From assembly GCA_028383305.1 (NCBI GenBank), contig JAOEVD010000001.1, positions 62,001-126,000 on the forward strand: DNA of 64,000 nt, written 5' to 3'. Every line of letters starts with the position of its first letter. Position 1 is the first letter of the stretch. Shown here one piece after another: positions 63,595 to 64,000 of the stretch. Under the pieces are notes generated by a model. That model was given only the letters and a program-made list of their open reading frames with translations, made no database searches and was not told the origin of the DNA. A program made the position numbers and the translations under genes. The DNA is from Candidatus Puniceispirillum sp. Its GTDB lineage: Bacteria; Pseudomonadota; Alphaproteobacteria; Puniceispirillales; Puniceispirillaceae.

Positions 63595-64000
63595 CTATTT
63601 CTTTTTCTTGTGGTGCTCTTTTCCAATGACAAATTCTTGCACTTTCTTATCAGCCAATGCGTCCTTTGGAGGCATGTCAGCAATAATTTCACCCTGATAG
63701 AATGCCAGCACGCGGCTAACGTAACGCTCAACAATTTCCATGTCGTGCTCGACGAAAAGAACGGTAACACCATCCTCTTTTAAAGCGCCCATAACAATGT
63801 CCATGAAATCAAACTTTTCTTCAACGCTGATACCACTTGTTGGCTCGTCTAATAAAAGAATGCGGGGTTTGCTGACAACTGCCATTGCAATATCAAGGAG
63901 CTTTCGGACACCTTGTGCAAGCGCACTCACTGTGGCGTCCTTTTGCGGCTCCAACCTATAGCGTTTCAGAACTTCATCAAGTTTTGAACGCAAGTCCGGC
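63595..64000 (-). CDS. livG: Liv-type ABC transporter ATP-binding protein LivG, C-terminal part
   Basis: The gene continues past the right edge, so Walker A is not visible. The remaining 130 or so residues show a signature helix written LAQGVRKLLDIAMAV (the usual LSxGx is degenerate), Walker B ILLLDEPTSGIS, the H-loop VTVLFVEHDMEIVERY and the LivG-type C-terminus followed by a HHKKKK tail. The apparent first codon at 63993 is only a TTG in an open frame. The permease and binding-protein genes presumably lie to the right. Confidence 0.87.
   Translation of the reverse strand, partial: PDLRSKLDEVLKRYRLEPQKDATVSALAQGVRKLLDIAMAVVSKPRILLLDEPTSGISVEEKFDFMDIVMGALKEDGVTVLFVEHDMEIVERYVSRVLAFYQGEIIADMPPKDALADKKVQEFVIGKEHHKKKK

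Overview
The window reads as one contiguous stretch of an alphaproteobacterial chromosome with moderate GC and short intergenic gaps. Alphaproteobacterial markers include an ELM1-family protein, a COQ9-type protein, the block DUF1285 - NUDIX - small membrane protein - CCA transferase - hemF, a TauE/SafE - TIGR02186 pair, a petABC operon, and a MarR plus response regulator pair resembling petP/petR. A DmdA-like protein and the general gene content suggest a marine organism, possibly SAR116/Puniceispirillum-like. That placement is inference only. No tRNA, rRNA, CRISPR array, insertion sequence or prophage was recognised.

Left part (1-38.3 kb), housekeeping: rpoD (cut by the left edge), dnaG and yqeY on the minus strand, divergent from carA-carB-greA; an Lrp-type regulator and ELM1-family gene; msrP without msrQ; an aspartate aminotransferase divergent from uvrB; a 0.6 kb gap with an AT-rich tract and DnaA-box-like sites; uvrC, pgsA, moaD; ilvE divergent from a MarR - response regulator - histidine kinase set; the minus-strand run ubiK - ybjN - proC - coq9 - csaA; lgt - midA-like - pgeF; prs - rplY - pth - ychF; petABC; and the cca/hemF block.

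Middle part (38.5-45.7 kb), accessory genes with decay: an orphan hypothetical gene, an ArsR-family regulator interrupted by an in-frame TAA, TauE/SafE with TIGR02186, a universal stress protein, a cyclophilin, RarD, a cold-shock protein, and a Kef-type antiporter broken by two frameshifts at homopolymers plus an apparent internal deletion.

Right part (45.9-64 kb), the most interesting region: a mostly gap-free minus-strand gene run predicted to open an N-heteroaromatic ring. In transcription order it holds a MarR regulator, an enamidase homologue, a tungsten/molybdenum aldehyde:ferredoxin oxidoreductase, a molybdenum hydroxylase (FAD subunit, then a fused [2Fe-2S]/Mo subunit), a 6-hydroxynicotinate-reductase homologue, a UPF0280 (ApbE-superfamily) protein, a HAD phosphatase, a ferredoxin-reductase-type flavoprotein, a threonine aldolase and a DmdA-like protein. 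Several junctions are ATGA overlaps. The first chemical steps match the anaerobic nicotinate pathway of Eubacterium barkeri (hydroxylate, reduce the ring with ferredoxin, hydrolyse the enamide). The later E. barkeri genes (hydroxyglutarate dehydrogenase, methyleneglutarate mutase) are not in the window. An AOR is present instead and could oxidise the released aldehyde while re-reducing ferredoxin for the ring reductase. A divergent AA_synth (PF06684) gene and a Liv-type ABC transporter - DapA-like - NIPSNAP - small DMT operon flank it and may provide uptake or downstream steps.
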